64,000 bases of DNA from Lycorma delicatula (GCF_047948215.1 NC_134461.1:126304512-126368511); one strand, 5' to 3'; shown: positions 33,837 through 45,056, counted from the stretch's first letter. The notes: generated by a model not told the origin, from the sequence alone. Made by a program: numbers and translations.

Positions 33837-34102
33837 GTTCTTTGGTGGTTGGGTTTAAATTAACCACACGTCTCAGGAGTAGTTGACCTCTTTTTTTTGG
33901 TTTGTTTTACCTTCGGATCCACACTCAAGCAATTCATTCCGCAGAGGGTGATATGAATGTTTTGTAGCGTGTGTGAAAAATGCCATGCCTGACCGGGATT
34001 TGAACCCAGGACCACCGGGTGAAAGGCCAAGACGCTACCACTCGCGCCACGGAGGCCGGCAGGAGTAGTTGACCTGAGTTTGTTCAAAACTACAAATTTA
34101 TC
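33834..34102 (+). mobile_element. SINE-A middle fragment, split by SINE-B
   Basis: GGTGTTCTTTGGTGGTTGGG resumes the plus-strand SINE-A body. It is interrupted by a SINE-B at 33890-34059 and continues to about 34102 (GTTCAAAACTAC). Confidence 0.75.
33890..34059 (-). mobile_element. SINE-B copy with 16-base TSD
   Basis: Minus orientation, full length. TSD CAGGAGTAGTTGACCT is at 33874-33889 and 34060-34075. The A-box-like head reads TGGCGCGAGTGGTAGCG and the B box is GGTTCAAATCC. Confidence 0.95.
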
Positions 34103-34135
34103 AGTACAGTTATATTACACTGATAACTCGCTAAT

Positions 34136-34183
34136 GACTTTAATTGTTGATACGACTTTATAGTCGCATCAACAATTAAAGTC
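34136..34183. repeat. Near-perfect 22-bp hairpin
   Basis: GACTTTAATTGTTGATACGA and its complement flank a 4-base TTAT loop, with a single mismatch in 22 pairs. Origin unknown. Confidence 0.85.
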
Positions 34184-34267
34184 AACAATACAAGTATTTC
34201 TTTACCTATTTTATTAAAAAAAAGAAGTTATTTCATAATAAATTATTATATAAGTCACTATCATGCA

Positions 34268-34335
34268 ACAGAGTGGTACGTCTCCATCTTCAATCCGTTA
34301 GGTCGTACGTTTGAATTCCTGTCAGGCTTTGTGTT
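34268..34335 (+). repeat. tRNA-like segment, possibly a SINE head
   Basis: AGAGTGGTACGTCTCCATCT resembles a D-arm and anticodon stem, and CGTTTGAATTCCTG a B box. It is diverged, with no matching 3' body seen. Confidence 0.35.
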
Positions 34336-35555
34336 TTTCATACTTAACTGAAATTCAATTCTCATCAACATCTGTAATAGTCATTAGTGTGTAGGTGCTG
34401 AAAAAGTAAATAATAACTGCCTTCATTTATTAGCAAAAAAAAAATTGTTATTTTTGTTATAGTTTTTAATTTGGCTCGAAAGAATATTAGATTCTGCCTA
34501 AAGTGTATTCCTAGTTTTCCAAAAAAAAAAAAAAAAAAAATAGGAAATATTCCTTTAAAATTACTCTAAGATTATAGTTAGTTGATTGTATAAAATTATC
34601 ATGTTAGTTTCAAGTTCCGTGTCGGATTTATAAAAAAATACATTATACTATTATTTAGTTCTTAGTAACATCGATTTAAATTCCATTTATTTGTCAAGAA
34701 ATTTATTCTTTGTTAACATATTTGAGCTTTATTGATCAGGAACCTGTAGTTTTTATATCGATACAGACGGTAAAATGTTTGTTTTTCATAAAAATTAATT
34801 ATATAAACTTAATCTTCTATTCTGGTCTTTGTCAGAAAGAGTGGATTATGATATGTAAATTTTATTCATTAATCACAATATTTTTCTGTTTCTTCCTTTC
34901 AGAAAAACCTTTAACGGAGATTGGCTGAAGATTTATCTTAGATAAAAAAAAGCCTTCTTATTCTGCTTTAAACCGGGTATCATTTTTTGGACATCCTTCA
35001 TTTTCTTTTTCATTCCTGAGCATTTTTCTTTTTTTTAACCTGTTTCTTCTTTGACATCTGTTAAAATTACGAACGTTTCCTTTTTCTTCCTTCAATTCTC
35101 TCCATGCTCCTTTACTCGTTCAAAAATATTTATAATAATTATAAAAATGCGTTCGTCACTAATAGTAAACCCATTTTATATTTAAGCGTTTCACGGTTTT
35201 ACACCGTTATCAGAAGATGTAAACTACCTAAAAGCATATTTATGATGTCAGATATTTTGATGAAAACATTATGATGGTGCACAGTTACAACTTAAAGGTG
35301 ATTTTAAGTAATATTTAACCTCCTGATGATCGTGTAGAACTTGAAAAACGCTTCAAATATGCGTTTTCATTATTATTATTAATATGTTTATTTAAATTTT
35401 ATCAACTGATCATAACTTTGGTAAAAGTTTAAGTAAAATAAACTTTTCTAGTAGTAGGTGTTACAGCAGTAATTTTTTTCCTCTTTTTCTTCCCATCTTT
35501 GTCAGGATCATTTCTTACATTCTAATTTTTCTTTCCACATTACAGTTTTGCAATG
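34336..35555. other. AT-rich stretch without recognisable gene
   Basis: It includes a 21-base A run near 34520-34541. A pyrimidine tract ending TTTCAG at 34903 resembles a splice acceptor, but the following frame (KTFNGDWLKIYLR then stop) is too short to claim. Confidence 0.4.
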
Positions 35556-35559
35556 ATAA

Positions 35560-36490
35560 ATTATAATTTTTTTTACGTTGGTGGAGAGGAAAGCTATGCT
35601 CTCCCAGCCACCGCCCGCCAATACCGACCGTAGTGTTGGGCTCCACCGGCTAAAACCCCTCTCCCGTAATACAGCATGTTTTAATACAGTATGTTACACT
35701 CGCCACGGGACTTTATGGCTACATCAGGAAGCGCTAGACACCTCAACAGGTTGATTACCACTGAGGGCACCCAACCACCTCTTTGTCCAGGCTACCACCT
35801 CTCTACTCCTACCCAACAGCGGTTAATTTTCCACCTTTACTCTTTTTCCACACTTTACACTTCTTGCATCATTGCTTTTAGGGCTGTTCTGAACTAGCCC
35901 TCCATCCATTCTCGCTGGAAAATATAAACTGCAAAACCGCATCACCGGTCTTTATTCCAGACATCTCGGACACACAAAATGAATGTCCAACTGTATCTTC
36001 GTCTCCACAGTACTTACATTCAGCCGAGAGCCTCTCTTTCTCTCACATAGATAACTGTTGGATGCCCCAGAACCACTGGAACATATAGATATGTACTGTT
36101 CTTGTACTGCTATATGTGTGTGCGTGCGTATCTATTTTAGTAATGCATATGAGTTGTAATTTTTATTGCAGTCTATTATTTATGCATTCCAGAAAAAGTT
36201 ATATAATTTATGCATTCCTGGGTCCGTAAGGCACTGAGTTCAAAAGCCCACCTTTCAATGACTTCATCCTATCCAGCTCATAATGTCCGGAATGAGGGAG
36301 TACGTCCATCTGCCAACGGTACCTCGCCGCCACCTATCCTGCCACTTCCTTAGCAAGATCACCTTGTCTCCAACTTACTCATCCCTTACGTCTTCTTTGA
36401 TCTTTCCAGGATCAGCAAATTCATTGTCGGATTACCTGCTATGACCAACACAAGGAAATCGTGCGGTATTTCCTGGCGTCCCGAATATTA
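35560..36490 (-). pseudogene. R1-like LINE ORF2 C-terminus and 3' region
   Basis: Minus-strand reading gives KWQDRWRRGTVGRWTYSLIP and DIMSWI (about 36370-36290), the W..RW....GRWT..LIPDI block that follows RNase H or RT in R1-type LINEs. Then comes AECKYCGDEDTVGHSFC (about 36025-35975), the terminal zinc motif. Between them about 110 bases of non-LINE DNA (36105-36215) intrude. The GC-rich tail 35570-35680 is the likely 3' UTR. It is heavily broken, with no RT visible. Confidence 0.7.
36105..36215. repeat. Direct duplication, left copy
   Basis: The block around TAATGCATATGAGTTGTAAT, TTTTTATTGCAG and ATTATTTATGCATTCCAGAA recurs at 36640-36755 with few changes, in direct orientation. Part of a LINE relic lies between the two copies. 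Confidence 0.8.
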
Positions 36491-36639
36491 AACTATACAG
36501 ATCTGGTGTGTTTATAGTGCGATTGCTTAAATATTAAAATTGTTTATTCAACTTTTACGCATATTATAGTACTTATGATATTATAGTACTTTTATGCATA
36601 CGAGTATACTTATGATATATCTACGTGTAAATATACATA

Positions 36640-36755
36640 TATGTGTATGTGTTTACGCGCGTGCGCCATATGTCTGTTCTAGTAATGCACATGAGCTGTA
36701 ATTTTTATTGCAGTTTATTATTTATGCATTCTAGAAAAAAATCGAATATGCATTC
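36640..36755. repeat. Direct duplication, right copy
   Basis: It matches 36105-36215 (TAATGCACATGAGCTGTAAT, ATTATTTATGCATTCTAGAA). The 87-codon ORF at 36643-36906 spans it and is not convincing. Confidence 0.8.
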
Positions 36756-39355
36756 CTTTAAAATTATAGTCGATAACCTATTGGTCATTGGTCAATTTGT
36801 GTTCAGTCCAAAACATTCGATTACACATTTGAGAATAATGATATGTCTACACTGCCAACAACTTTCACTCGTATACGTTCTATATATCCGATTTGTTATT
36901 ACATAAGATGTATGTATAGTATTAACATGTAACACAGTCTATAAATAAATAAATTTTAATAATTTTTCTGTCGTAAACCCGATTTTATATATATATATAT
37001 TTTTTAACTCGTTTCGTGCCTGATATAATAACGAAAATTCTTGATTTATAAATGTAAAATCGCAAGTTGTAAACTTAGTTATACGTTTTTATTCCTGTTT
37101 TAACTATTTCAACCAGAAGGAATAAATTATATTTTATCGTTCACTGATCTAATCGATTCCTGAAAAATATAGTATTGATATCATAACTTTCGAGTAAATT
37201 TGATGTTTATAGACTAAATTTACCGTAGGCTAAATTACTTTATATTTTTATTAACATTTTTAAGTTAGAGTTAATTCTAACTCTAAGTTAAATTAATTCT
37301 TTTTCATTTAAATTTAGCAAAGGTTTTAGAAATAATATTTTGTAAGTAGTACAATTTTTTTATAATTATAGTTCTGGTGAAAGCTTTTGAAAAACTAAGG
37401 TTAAGAAATCGGCACCTTTTAATAGTTCATTTAAATGTATAAGATCGCATACTTCCGGGTCTTAGAGCAAAGATTTTTCTTGTGGAATTGTTTACTTCAT
37501 TTTAAATAGTTTCTTTTATTATGGGTGGAAAAGAAAGTTTATTGTAGAAAGTTCCATTTTCCCGAGAAATTCGCAGAATTTCTGTCCGTTATCCGAAGAG
37601 AAGATGTAGAACCTCTCTTAGGTTGGGTTATGTATTAACACATTCACCGATTGCTTTTCAACGGTGCATTAACTTTCCGTGCTGAATTATTATTATTATT
37701 ATTTTTTTGTATTTAATTCACAAGTGTATATATATACATCTTGGAATATAAAACGTTTGAATAACCTAAAAAAAACTCGACCACGCACTAGCGCGTGGTG
37801 TGCACAGGATTTGCATCGTATATGCTGAACACTCATTTGCGCGTGATTGAGCGCATTCGTAAATTTGTTACTTATTCTTGCTGGCAATTTATGTTGACTA
37901 ATTTTCTAGTCTTTTAATTAGACAAAAAACTTTATTTCTTCGTTTTATGAAAAAAGAAAGAACTGTGGATTTTACTTATAAAACGTCTGTGCTAAAATTT
38001 ACGCAATCAATCCTTAATTTATCCTGATATCAGTAATTGATTTAGAATTTGTTAATTTACTTTCATATCATTTAGATTAGTTTACAGTTTATTTTCATCT
38101 ATCTTATTACTTGTTTACGACCTGAAAATTATTTTTTTACATAAATTCCTCTCTGAATCTTTTTGAATAGATCTGACAAACAAGTCAAGTAACTGTGCTA
38201 TTATGTTTTAAACACGTAATGAAATAATCCATTGTACATATTAACTTTTTATTTAAAAGGATAATAAAACTAAAAATATTCATGTAACATACATTTTATT
38301 ATAACGGATATAATCGCCAAAAAATATTAATTTAAAATGAAAATAATAGTATCAATATATAATTATAAAATAAAAGTAAAACATTATTGTCTAATCAGCA
38401 CCAACTGAAATACAAATAATTTATTAAAGAAAGAATTTTATCATTTCAAGAATAATAAAAGTTCACGCAAATTTAAAATTCTGCCAAAAAATGTCGGTTC
38501 AACTGGGACTGCACAGTTACAAAATACAGTATATACGTTTCTGATGCGGTAACATACGACACCGAGTCATACAATATATATGCTGACCCCCACCAATCGT
38601 GATAGAAAAGCCGCTGTATTATACGCGTGTGTGCGTGTTCAGCAGATTTCACGTGTGCATAGACCACGCGCCCAATGTGTTATGCGATTTCTTTTAGAAT
38701 TAAACCTCTTTTTCATCATTTATACTCTTTTTATTAGATTAGAAAATTTAATTGAATTTTATTTTTATTTTTGAGTATATTTTTGTTATAATAACTCTTT
38801 AATATATATTTTTCTATAAAACCAGTTAATAAATCATCTTGCGTTTAAAATATAAACCTATTTAAGATATCTCATAAATCACATTTTTTTTATTGTTGGT
38901 ATTTACAAGTTTTTAGTTGTAATAAATTATAACTTTCATCTTATAAATATTTTTGAGTTAGTTATACGGTCTGAAATGAAGTGGTTTTAAAAAGCGTTAG
39001 ACAGTTTGGAAATAGTTTTTATTTATTTTTTATTTTATCCAAATCCTTTTAAAAATATAATTAGTTTTTATTACTCGAGGTATGGATATTTTAAATACTT
39101 TTTGGTATGATTACGTTTTTAGGAAAAAATTATTGGGTGTTTATTTTTTTTTATTTTTGTTATTATTATTTTTGTATGAATTATGTAAAGTGGTCTATAA
39201 TTTTTTTTACATAGAAATGTATTTCCTTGAATATTATCAAAAAGAAATATTTATTAATCTACCTTTAAAATTAAATCTGGTCTTTGCATGATACTGGATT
39301 TGTAAATCGTGAACAAAATATTTTTTCTTGTTAATTTGTATGTTTGGTTTGCTTG
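36756..39355. other. AT-rich stretch without recognisable gene
   Basis: A small perfect GC stem CCACGC...GCGTGG is at 37781-37798. ORFs of 61-69 codons (37699, 38473, 38580, 39082) are compositional. No gene is seen. Confidence 0.45.
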
Positions 39356-39359
39356 GAAT

Positions 39360-40085
39360 TTCTCCTGCCACCACCCCATTTGGTCGCCCTAAAGCATAAG
39401 ACCCAATGTCTGTGCCACAAACGGCAACCAGTATCCTAAATAGCTCCTAGAACTTACCTAACAGCATGAGCGAACTAAGTGCGTTGCCATACACCACCGG
39501 CTTACGTGTCCCAACCGCTCACTTGTTATATATTTGCTAACATTGGTAGGCGCACCCCGTCAACTACTAAAAATATATATGACATCCGTAAATTAAAATT
39601 TATTTCGTCTAGATAGCAGTTCGCTGCCACGCCTACGTCGCTGAATTCCAACAAGTACCTATCCACCACTTTAAAGCGCTTTGAGCCTTAACTGGCTGGT
39701 GGTCGGCCATATATATCTCTAGATTAGCTTCACACTGCAGTGCGGTAGGAGTCTTTTCCCTTCGGTAAACTACTGATGTCGGTTGAACAAAGAAACCGCA
39801 TCAAGGAACTCCCACACGGCCCGACAATGCGGCTCTTGCCACATTGACTCGCAGCTTATCAGCGGCCAATTTTCCCCTTGACCTCTAAGTTCCAGCGTGG
39901 CCCGGTCTCTGGACCCCCAAGAGTAGGACAGTCACACATGAGGTCTTCATTTGACTGGACCTTCCCGCAGACTCACAGTTCATCAATTGCTAGACGGAAC
40001 CGAAAAAGATATTGATTTAAATTAACATGATTGGTGAGCACCCGAGCACCTGTTGACCTTAAAAAGAAGCTCGAGACATACTTTG
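39360..40085 (-). pseudogene. R1-like LINE ORF2 C-terminus and 3' UTR, copy 1
   Basis: On the minus strand the segment matches the 54.28-54.93 kb copy through the end of ORF2 (NLEVKGKIGR-type frame; CGTGTGGGAGTTCCTTGATG; stop after CAACCGACATCAG) and its 3' UTR up to GTTTGTGGCACAGACATTGG. It is frameshifted and interrupted by stops. It joins directly to ORF1 of the same element at about 40085, so the RT and endonuclease parts are missing. Confidence 0.75.
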
Positions 40086-40690
40086 CTCCCAGATCCTGTA
40101 TTAACTAATACAAGGATTTTCCCTTAGTCGTGGTGGAGTCCATCCTCAAAGGCTTCCCCCAATTCAGGCGTCTTCATAAGCTGTATTCTTTACAGCTCGC
40201 TCGAGCAATCTCATACTCCCTACACCGCCTATTCCCGTACCGGTGTCCAGCATCGCTGCCTTCCACCAAGATACAGGCGGCGCACTTGGCAGGCGTAGAC
40301 TTGCAGGGCAATTGGCTGGCCCTGTGTCCCGAAAGAGCACAGTGACCACACATCTGAGACTGCGCTCTGCAGCGGAAAGAGGTGTGACAAAAGCCCTGAC
40401 ACTTGAAGTACCGGGCGACTTCTATATCGTCGACAACCCTACATGAGGTTCACCTGAAAAACAGATGTTCACCGCCACCAAGACCTGCTGGATCTTTGGC
40501 GAGGTATCTAACACCCAGTGATTCTTTGGGGCTTCCTTCCTCCCTAGCTACTGAACCATCTTGATTTCTCTAAGGAAGTCCTCGACGGCTGTATCCAAGA
40601 TAGGATGTTCACCGTGCACGGCCCTGAGGATTTCAGGCTCCTCTACCCATTTTGTTAACTTAACAAATTTGTTATTCCTATAATCTGTGA
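40086..40690 (-). pseudogene. LINE ORF1 (gag-like) with zinc knuckles
   Basis: Minus-strand translation reads ARYFKCQGFCHTSFRC then MCGHCALSGHRASQLPC and KCAACILVEG (about 40415-40230). This is the C-x2-C-x4-H-x4-C zinc-knuckle series of ORF1 in R1-type LINEs, where the first knuckle has lost its first Cys to Tyr. Upstream, KWVEEPEILRAVHGEHPILD (about 40650-40595) is ORF1 sequence before the knuckles. ORF1 binds element RNA in the ribonucleoprotein. Stops and frame changes are present. Plus ORFs at 40130-40446 are shadows. Confidence 0.7.
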
Positions 40691-41868
40691 TTGTATATTA
40701 TTAACACGGTCTCAGTTTCTCTTCCCATAGCATTGAAATAACCGCTTTGGATTGGCAAGATGGTTGATGAGTTGGTAAATAATAGAGGTTACTATGGAAA
40801 TATACGTCCTCATTCACTGCGTTAAATAATGTGATGTGTTTCTATAGCAACCGATTTTTATCTTTCTTATTAATTCCCTTTTTACGTCATAATCAGGTTA
40901 TAAATTGAATAACTTAACCCGTTCGTAACTGTACGCGTATACAAATTAACTAGGAATACATAAGTACCTCTTGGGATCCGGAATGAAATGAAAGTAACAG
41001 ATTTAAAATAATCGATGGATGAATGCTTTACTTGATTAAAAATCCATATTTGCAGAAGAAAATAAATATGTTATATAATTTTCACAAAATTATATAAAAA
41101 CTCACATCTGTTTCGGTACATAGTACTTTCCTCCGGTTACATCCGTGGAATAATTTTTGTGAAAAATCAATTACATATCTGTTTATTTTCCTTTGTAATA
41201 GATTTAAGTCTAACATCTTTATCGACTTCAGCATCGGCCTCTAAATTCCATCGATCTAGCCTTCATTATCATTTACCAATTTTTTTTGGTGGTTTTGTTG
41301 TCATATTAGAAAAAGTCTCACTGGTATGTTGATTTTGTAAAATTATTTTTTTATTTTTTCTTTACTAGAAGGATCCGTTCAATAAAAGTGAAACATCTTA
41401 AGGTTAAATTGTCGTTGACCTATTACAGATTATTTAAAAATTATAACCACTTCTGTTGATGAACTGTTTAAATTATTAATCAATTAGTTCTTAATATTAT
41501 GTTTAAAGCGTTTCTATTGTATTATACTGATGAAATTTCTATTGTATATTATGTTGTACATTGTTTCATCGGAGTACGTTCAACTATGCTCAGATTGATT
41601 AAATGTCCTTTTCTTGGAAGATTTCCAATCTTTGTAATTGAAATGTTAATTAAACAGTTTTAATTAAAATCTTTGAAATTATTGTCATGTGGTATTTAAT
41701 ATGATGGATAACGAAACCAATATTATTTTGTTATTTTCTTTTTGTATTATATATATGTATATATATAATTCGTTGGTTCTTTAAGTAATTAATCGGACGT
41801 GGCGTTCTAAAAACAACAGTATTTAATTTACTATAAAATTCATGTAAATTTATACGAAAAAAGTTGAC
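40691..41868. other. AT-rich stretch with an inverted X-box-like pair
   Basis: GAGGTTACTATGGAAAT (about 40788) and TTTCTATAGCAACCG (about 40838) form an inverted pair about 50 bases apart. A related GTGGTTGCTATGGATAC is at about 43072. The wording resembles RFX/X-box sites or ends of a short repeat. No gene is seen. Confidence 0.35.
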
Positions 41869-41938
41869 AACACAGTTGTAGGACATTCCAGTCACGCGAC
41901 TAAAGCCGCCTTCTGGGAAAGTCCTACGACTGTGGGTT
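41869..41938. ncRNA. Precursor-microRNA-like hairpin
   Basis: The 5' arm AACACAGTTGTAGGAC...TTCCAG pairs with the 3' arm CTGGGAAAGTCCTACGACTG...TT. There are 13 consecutive pairs (one G-U) next to a small internal mismatch, then further pairs, about 22 in total, with a loop of about 20 bases. The 70-base length, mixed composition and small bulges are microRNA-precursor-like. I do not recognise either arm as a known microRNA. A tiny palindromic transposon end is the main alternative. Either strand could be transcribed. Confidence 0.35.
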
Positions 41939-43227
41939 ATTTTTTATGCACGGCTTACATAACATACCCACACAGTTTAAAATATTTATCATTATATTTA
42001 AATATAATAATTTTTCATTTATTTAATTCTTAAATTCTAACTAAAGCGCGAGCGCGCGCATACTGTACTGAAATCGCACTGATGTGGCGGTAGTAACGGC
42101 GACGGCCGATGCTAACTAAACTAATGTAATTTCCCAATTTATGTAGAAAAAATTCGCTTGTACGTCCGCAGATCGGTGTATCTGCGAGGCTTAACGCACG
42201 AGATACCGAGTCGACCGGAAGATTGAGTTCGATACCAGCCAGATCACTAATTTTATATTTGTTTTTAAACTTGAAATATTCACTTATATAATTTACCGTT
42301 CACCTGTGACGTACAACATAGCAGACGACTACAACAACAACAACAATGGTGTGGGTACGATATTTCAAAAATGTTTTTTGTAAATATTGTTATTTTTTAA
42401 TTGTTAACAAATGTGCTTAAAAAATATGACCTTTGGGTGAAATATCGAGTTACCGAGGGTGACCTTGCTTTACAACTTTACAACTTCACAACGTTGACCT
42501 TTTATGTTTGAAATTTAATGGCATCAATGCCCCCATATATAGGAGTAATCTGACCAAGTTTTGTAAAAATCGATCCAGTAGTTCTCGAGAAATAAGGTGA
42601 TTTAGCGGCCAACACCGAAAACATATACGTTCATACGAACACTAACATCCGGAAAATCTCCATCTGGTTTTTGTGTTTCTTAGATGTGAAAACGTCAAGA
42701 ACCGGTGAACAAAAATACCAAAATCCAAATATTGAACGGATTCAAATACTTTCCCTTCTACAGCTACATAGCTATCCAGACGGGAAAGTAAAAATTGTAT
42801 AAATCTTTCGATATGAATAATTTCATTATTTTTTATTACCATTTTCTATATTTTTATTAAAAAAGGAAGCTAAATGTGTTTATTTTTATTAATATATATA
42901 ATCTAGTTTTAAAAATATTGAAAAAATAAATTACATATCTACAATGTTAAATAAAGTATTACGTCTAGTTTTCATGTATAAAATTCATCTTAAGTTAGTT
43001 TTGTTGTACTATTAAAATGACACTATTGGTCTGGTGGTATCTAGAGTTGTGATTTTATTGGTGGATATTAGTGGTTGCTATGGATACGGAAGTCCAAGCC
43101 CGCTTCATTAAATAATGTAGTTGCATTTTTGTTGTAAGAGTTATCTTTCCTATTTATATACACGTATAATTTCATGATAATTTCTTTCGTTGAAAATAGT
43201 GTAAAAACAAAAAAAAAATAGGTTAAA

Positions 43228-43230
<3 letters not shown>
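41939..43230. other. Mixed stretch with a CpG-rich patch and a tRNA-like segment
   Basis: GC-rich GCGCGAGCGCGCGC is at 42047-42060. A tRNA-like TGCGAGGCTTAACGC with the B-box-like GAGTTCGATACCAG is at 42185-42245. GACCAAGTTTTGTAAAAATC, a wording typical of dispersed insect repeats, is at about 42552. No gene is seen. Confidence 0.4.

Positions 43231-43320
<90 letters not shown>
43231..43320. repeat. (TA)n microsatellite, 90 bases
   Basis: An uninterrupted array, the longest in the window. The 60-codon Tyr-Ile ORF on the minus strand is an artefact of it. Confidence 0.98.
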
Positions 43321-43322
<2 letters not shown>

Positions 43323-43749
43323 AAGTTTTCACAAGCCTAATAATAATGAACTTACAGGAATGTTACAATAATTTTTTTTTTCAAATATAAGTAGTTTTCA
43401 TAACATATTTAAAATGTCTTGTCACTTATTTAACTATTTATTTTTCTCTTTTTTTTCAAAAAGCGAAAGCTTCATTAAAAAAAAATTATTTTTTTAAACA
43501 TAAAAAAATAATATTTGGTAAACGTTCGTCCACCATGCAGGTTAGATTACACAAGAAAGAAGATTGTTGTGTAATCCAGATGATTCTTATACGCTAGATT
43601 TGTGTGTATATTATAATATGAAATACCCATATAAGTAAAACACAGTTTTTGTTTTGTGTGTGCCCTAATAACTCAGAAACTACGTAACCGATTTCACTGA
43701 AATTTGATAATTTATTATTATTGTCTGGGGAGTGTTTACATGTTATTAG
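43321..43749. other. AT-rich stretch without recognisable gene
   Basis: GTGCCCTAATAACTCAGAAAC near 43660 resembles dispersed-repeat wording. Nothing else is seen. Confidence 0.4.
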
Positions 43750-43763
43750 TTCCGTAATAATTT

Positions 43764-43929
43764 GTACCGACCTCCGTGGCGTGAGTAATAGCGTATCGGT
43801 CTTTCATCCGGAGTTCCCGGGTTCGAATCCCGGTCAGCCATGACATTTTCACACGCTACAGAAATTGTCATTGATCTCATCCTCTGAAGCAATATCTAAC
43901 GGTGGTCATGGAGGTTAAAAAAATAAAAT
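43764..43929 (+). mobile_element. SINE-B copy with 14-base TSD
   Basis: Plus orientation, full length: head with B box GGTTCGAATCC, body, 3' module CCTCTGAAGCAATATCTAAC, and A-rich tail. TSD TTCCGTAATAATTT is at 43750-43763 and 43930-43943. Confidence 0.95.
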
Positions 43930-44177
43930 TTCCGTAATAATTTAATAACATAATATTTAATCATATAATAACTGTCTGAGGAAGTCGATAGTGAAAAATA
44001 CAACGATCGATGTTGACGATGTCTACAATGACTTACGATATAGACGATATCTCTCGATATATACGGCATTAAATTTAGTAAAATCGGTTTTAGGTTGCCG
44101 GCCTCCGTAGCGCGAGTGGTACTCGACTTTTCATCCGGAGGTCCCAGGTTCGAATTCCGGTCTGGCATGGCATTTTT

Positions 44178-45056
44178 AATCCGTTACTTTTTAATCTTTA
44201 CATGGAACTAGCAGTTAATGATGTTAAAGAACAATTTAGATTCGGAGTAACAGTACAAGGTGAAAAGATAAAGATGCTACGATTTGCTGATGATATAGTA
44301 ATTCTAGCCGAGAGTAAAAAGGATTTAGAAGAAACAATGAACGGCATAGATGAAGTCCTACGCAAGAACTATCGCATGAAAATAAACAAGAACAAAACAA
44401 AAGTAATGAAATGTAGTAGAAATAACAAAGATGGACCACTGAATGTGAAAATAGGAGGAGAAAAGATTATGGAGGTAGAAGAATTTTGTTATTTGGGAAG
44501 TAGAATTACTAAAGATGGACGAAGCAGGAGCGATATAAAATGCCGAATAGCACAAGCGAAATGAGCTTTCAGTAAGAAATATAATTTGTTTACATCAAAA
44601 ATTAATTTAAATGTCAGGAAAAGATTTTTGAAAGTGTATGTTTGGAGTGTCGCTTTATATGGAAGTGAAACTTGGACAATTGGAGTATCTGAGTAGAAAA
44701 GATTAGAAGCTTTTGAAATGCGGTGCTATAGAAGAATATTAAAAATCAGGTGGGTAGACAAATGAAGAGGTATTGCGGCAAATAGATGAAGAAAGAAGAA
44801 TTTGGAAAATATAGTTAAAAGAAGAGACAGTCTTATAGGCCACATACTAAGGCATCCTGGAATAGTCGCTTTAATATTGGAAGGACAGGTAGAAGGAAAA
44901 AATTGTGTAGGCAGGCCACGTTTGGAATACGTAAAACAAATTGTTAGGGATGTAGGATGTAGAGGGTATACTGAAATGAAACGACTAGCACTAGATAGGG
45001 AATCTTGGAGAGCTGCATCAAACCAGTCAAATGACTGAAGACAAAAAAAAAAACGT
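44178..45056 (+). mobile_element. LINE family L copy inserted in a SINE-B
   Basis: It is 5'-truncated inside the RT and ends in AGAC plus an A run. The insertion into the SINE-B is shown by the duplicated GCATTTTT and by the SINE halves, which join to a normal SINE-B sequence. Confidence 0.9.
44190..45038 (+). pseudogene. LINE family L ORF2 fragment with lesions
   Basis: It begins LFNLYMELAVNDVKEQFRFG and passes the catalytic LRFADDIVILAE (about 44277-44310), the EEFCYLGSRITKDGRSRSDI block (44475-44535), YGSETWTIG, ILRHPGIVALILEG and the terminal RESWRAASNQSND. Lesions relative to the 53 kb copy are a CGA-to-TGA stop at 44562-44564, an AAG-to-TAG stop near 44695, an 8-base deletion near 44758 (loss within DKVTNEE) and a 1-base deletion near 44806. 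The catalytic Asp pair is present, but no complete RT or endonuclease is. Confidence 0.9.

Noticed and set aside
34903..34945. Terminal exon after TTTCAG
   Set aside because: Only 13 codons before the stop and no polyadenylation signal close by.
40130..40446. Plus ORFs over the GC-rich island
   Set aside because: The minus strand encodes a recognisable zinc-knuckle ORF1; these are shadows.
43150..43332. 60-codon Tyr-Ile repeat protein
   Set aside because: It is a translation artefact of the (TA)n array.
43780..43850. Functional tRNA genes at the B-box sequences
   Set aside because: Every well-preserved tRNA-like head is attached to a SINE body and lacks a proper acceptor stem.
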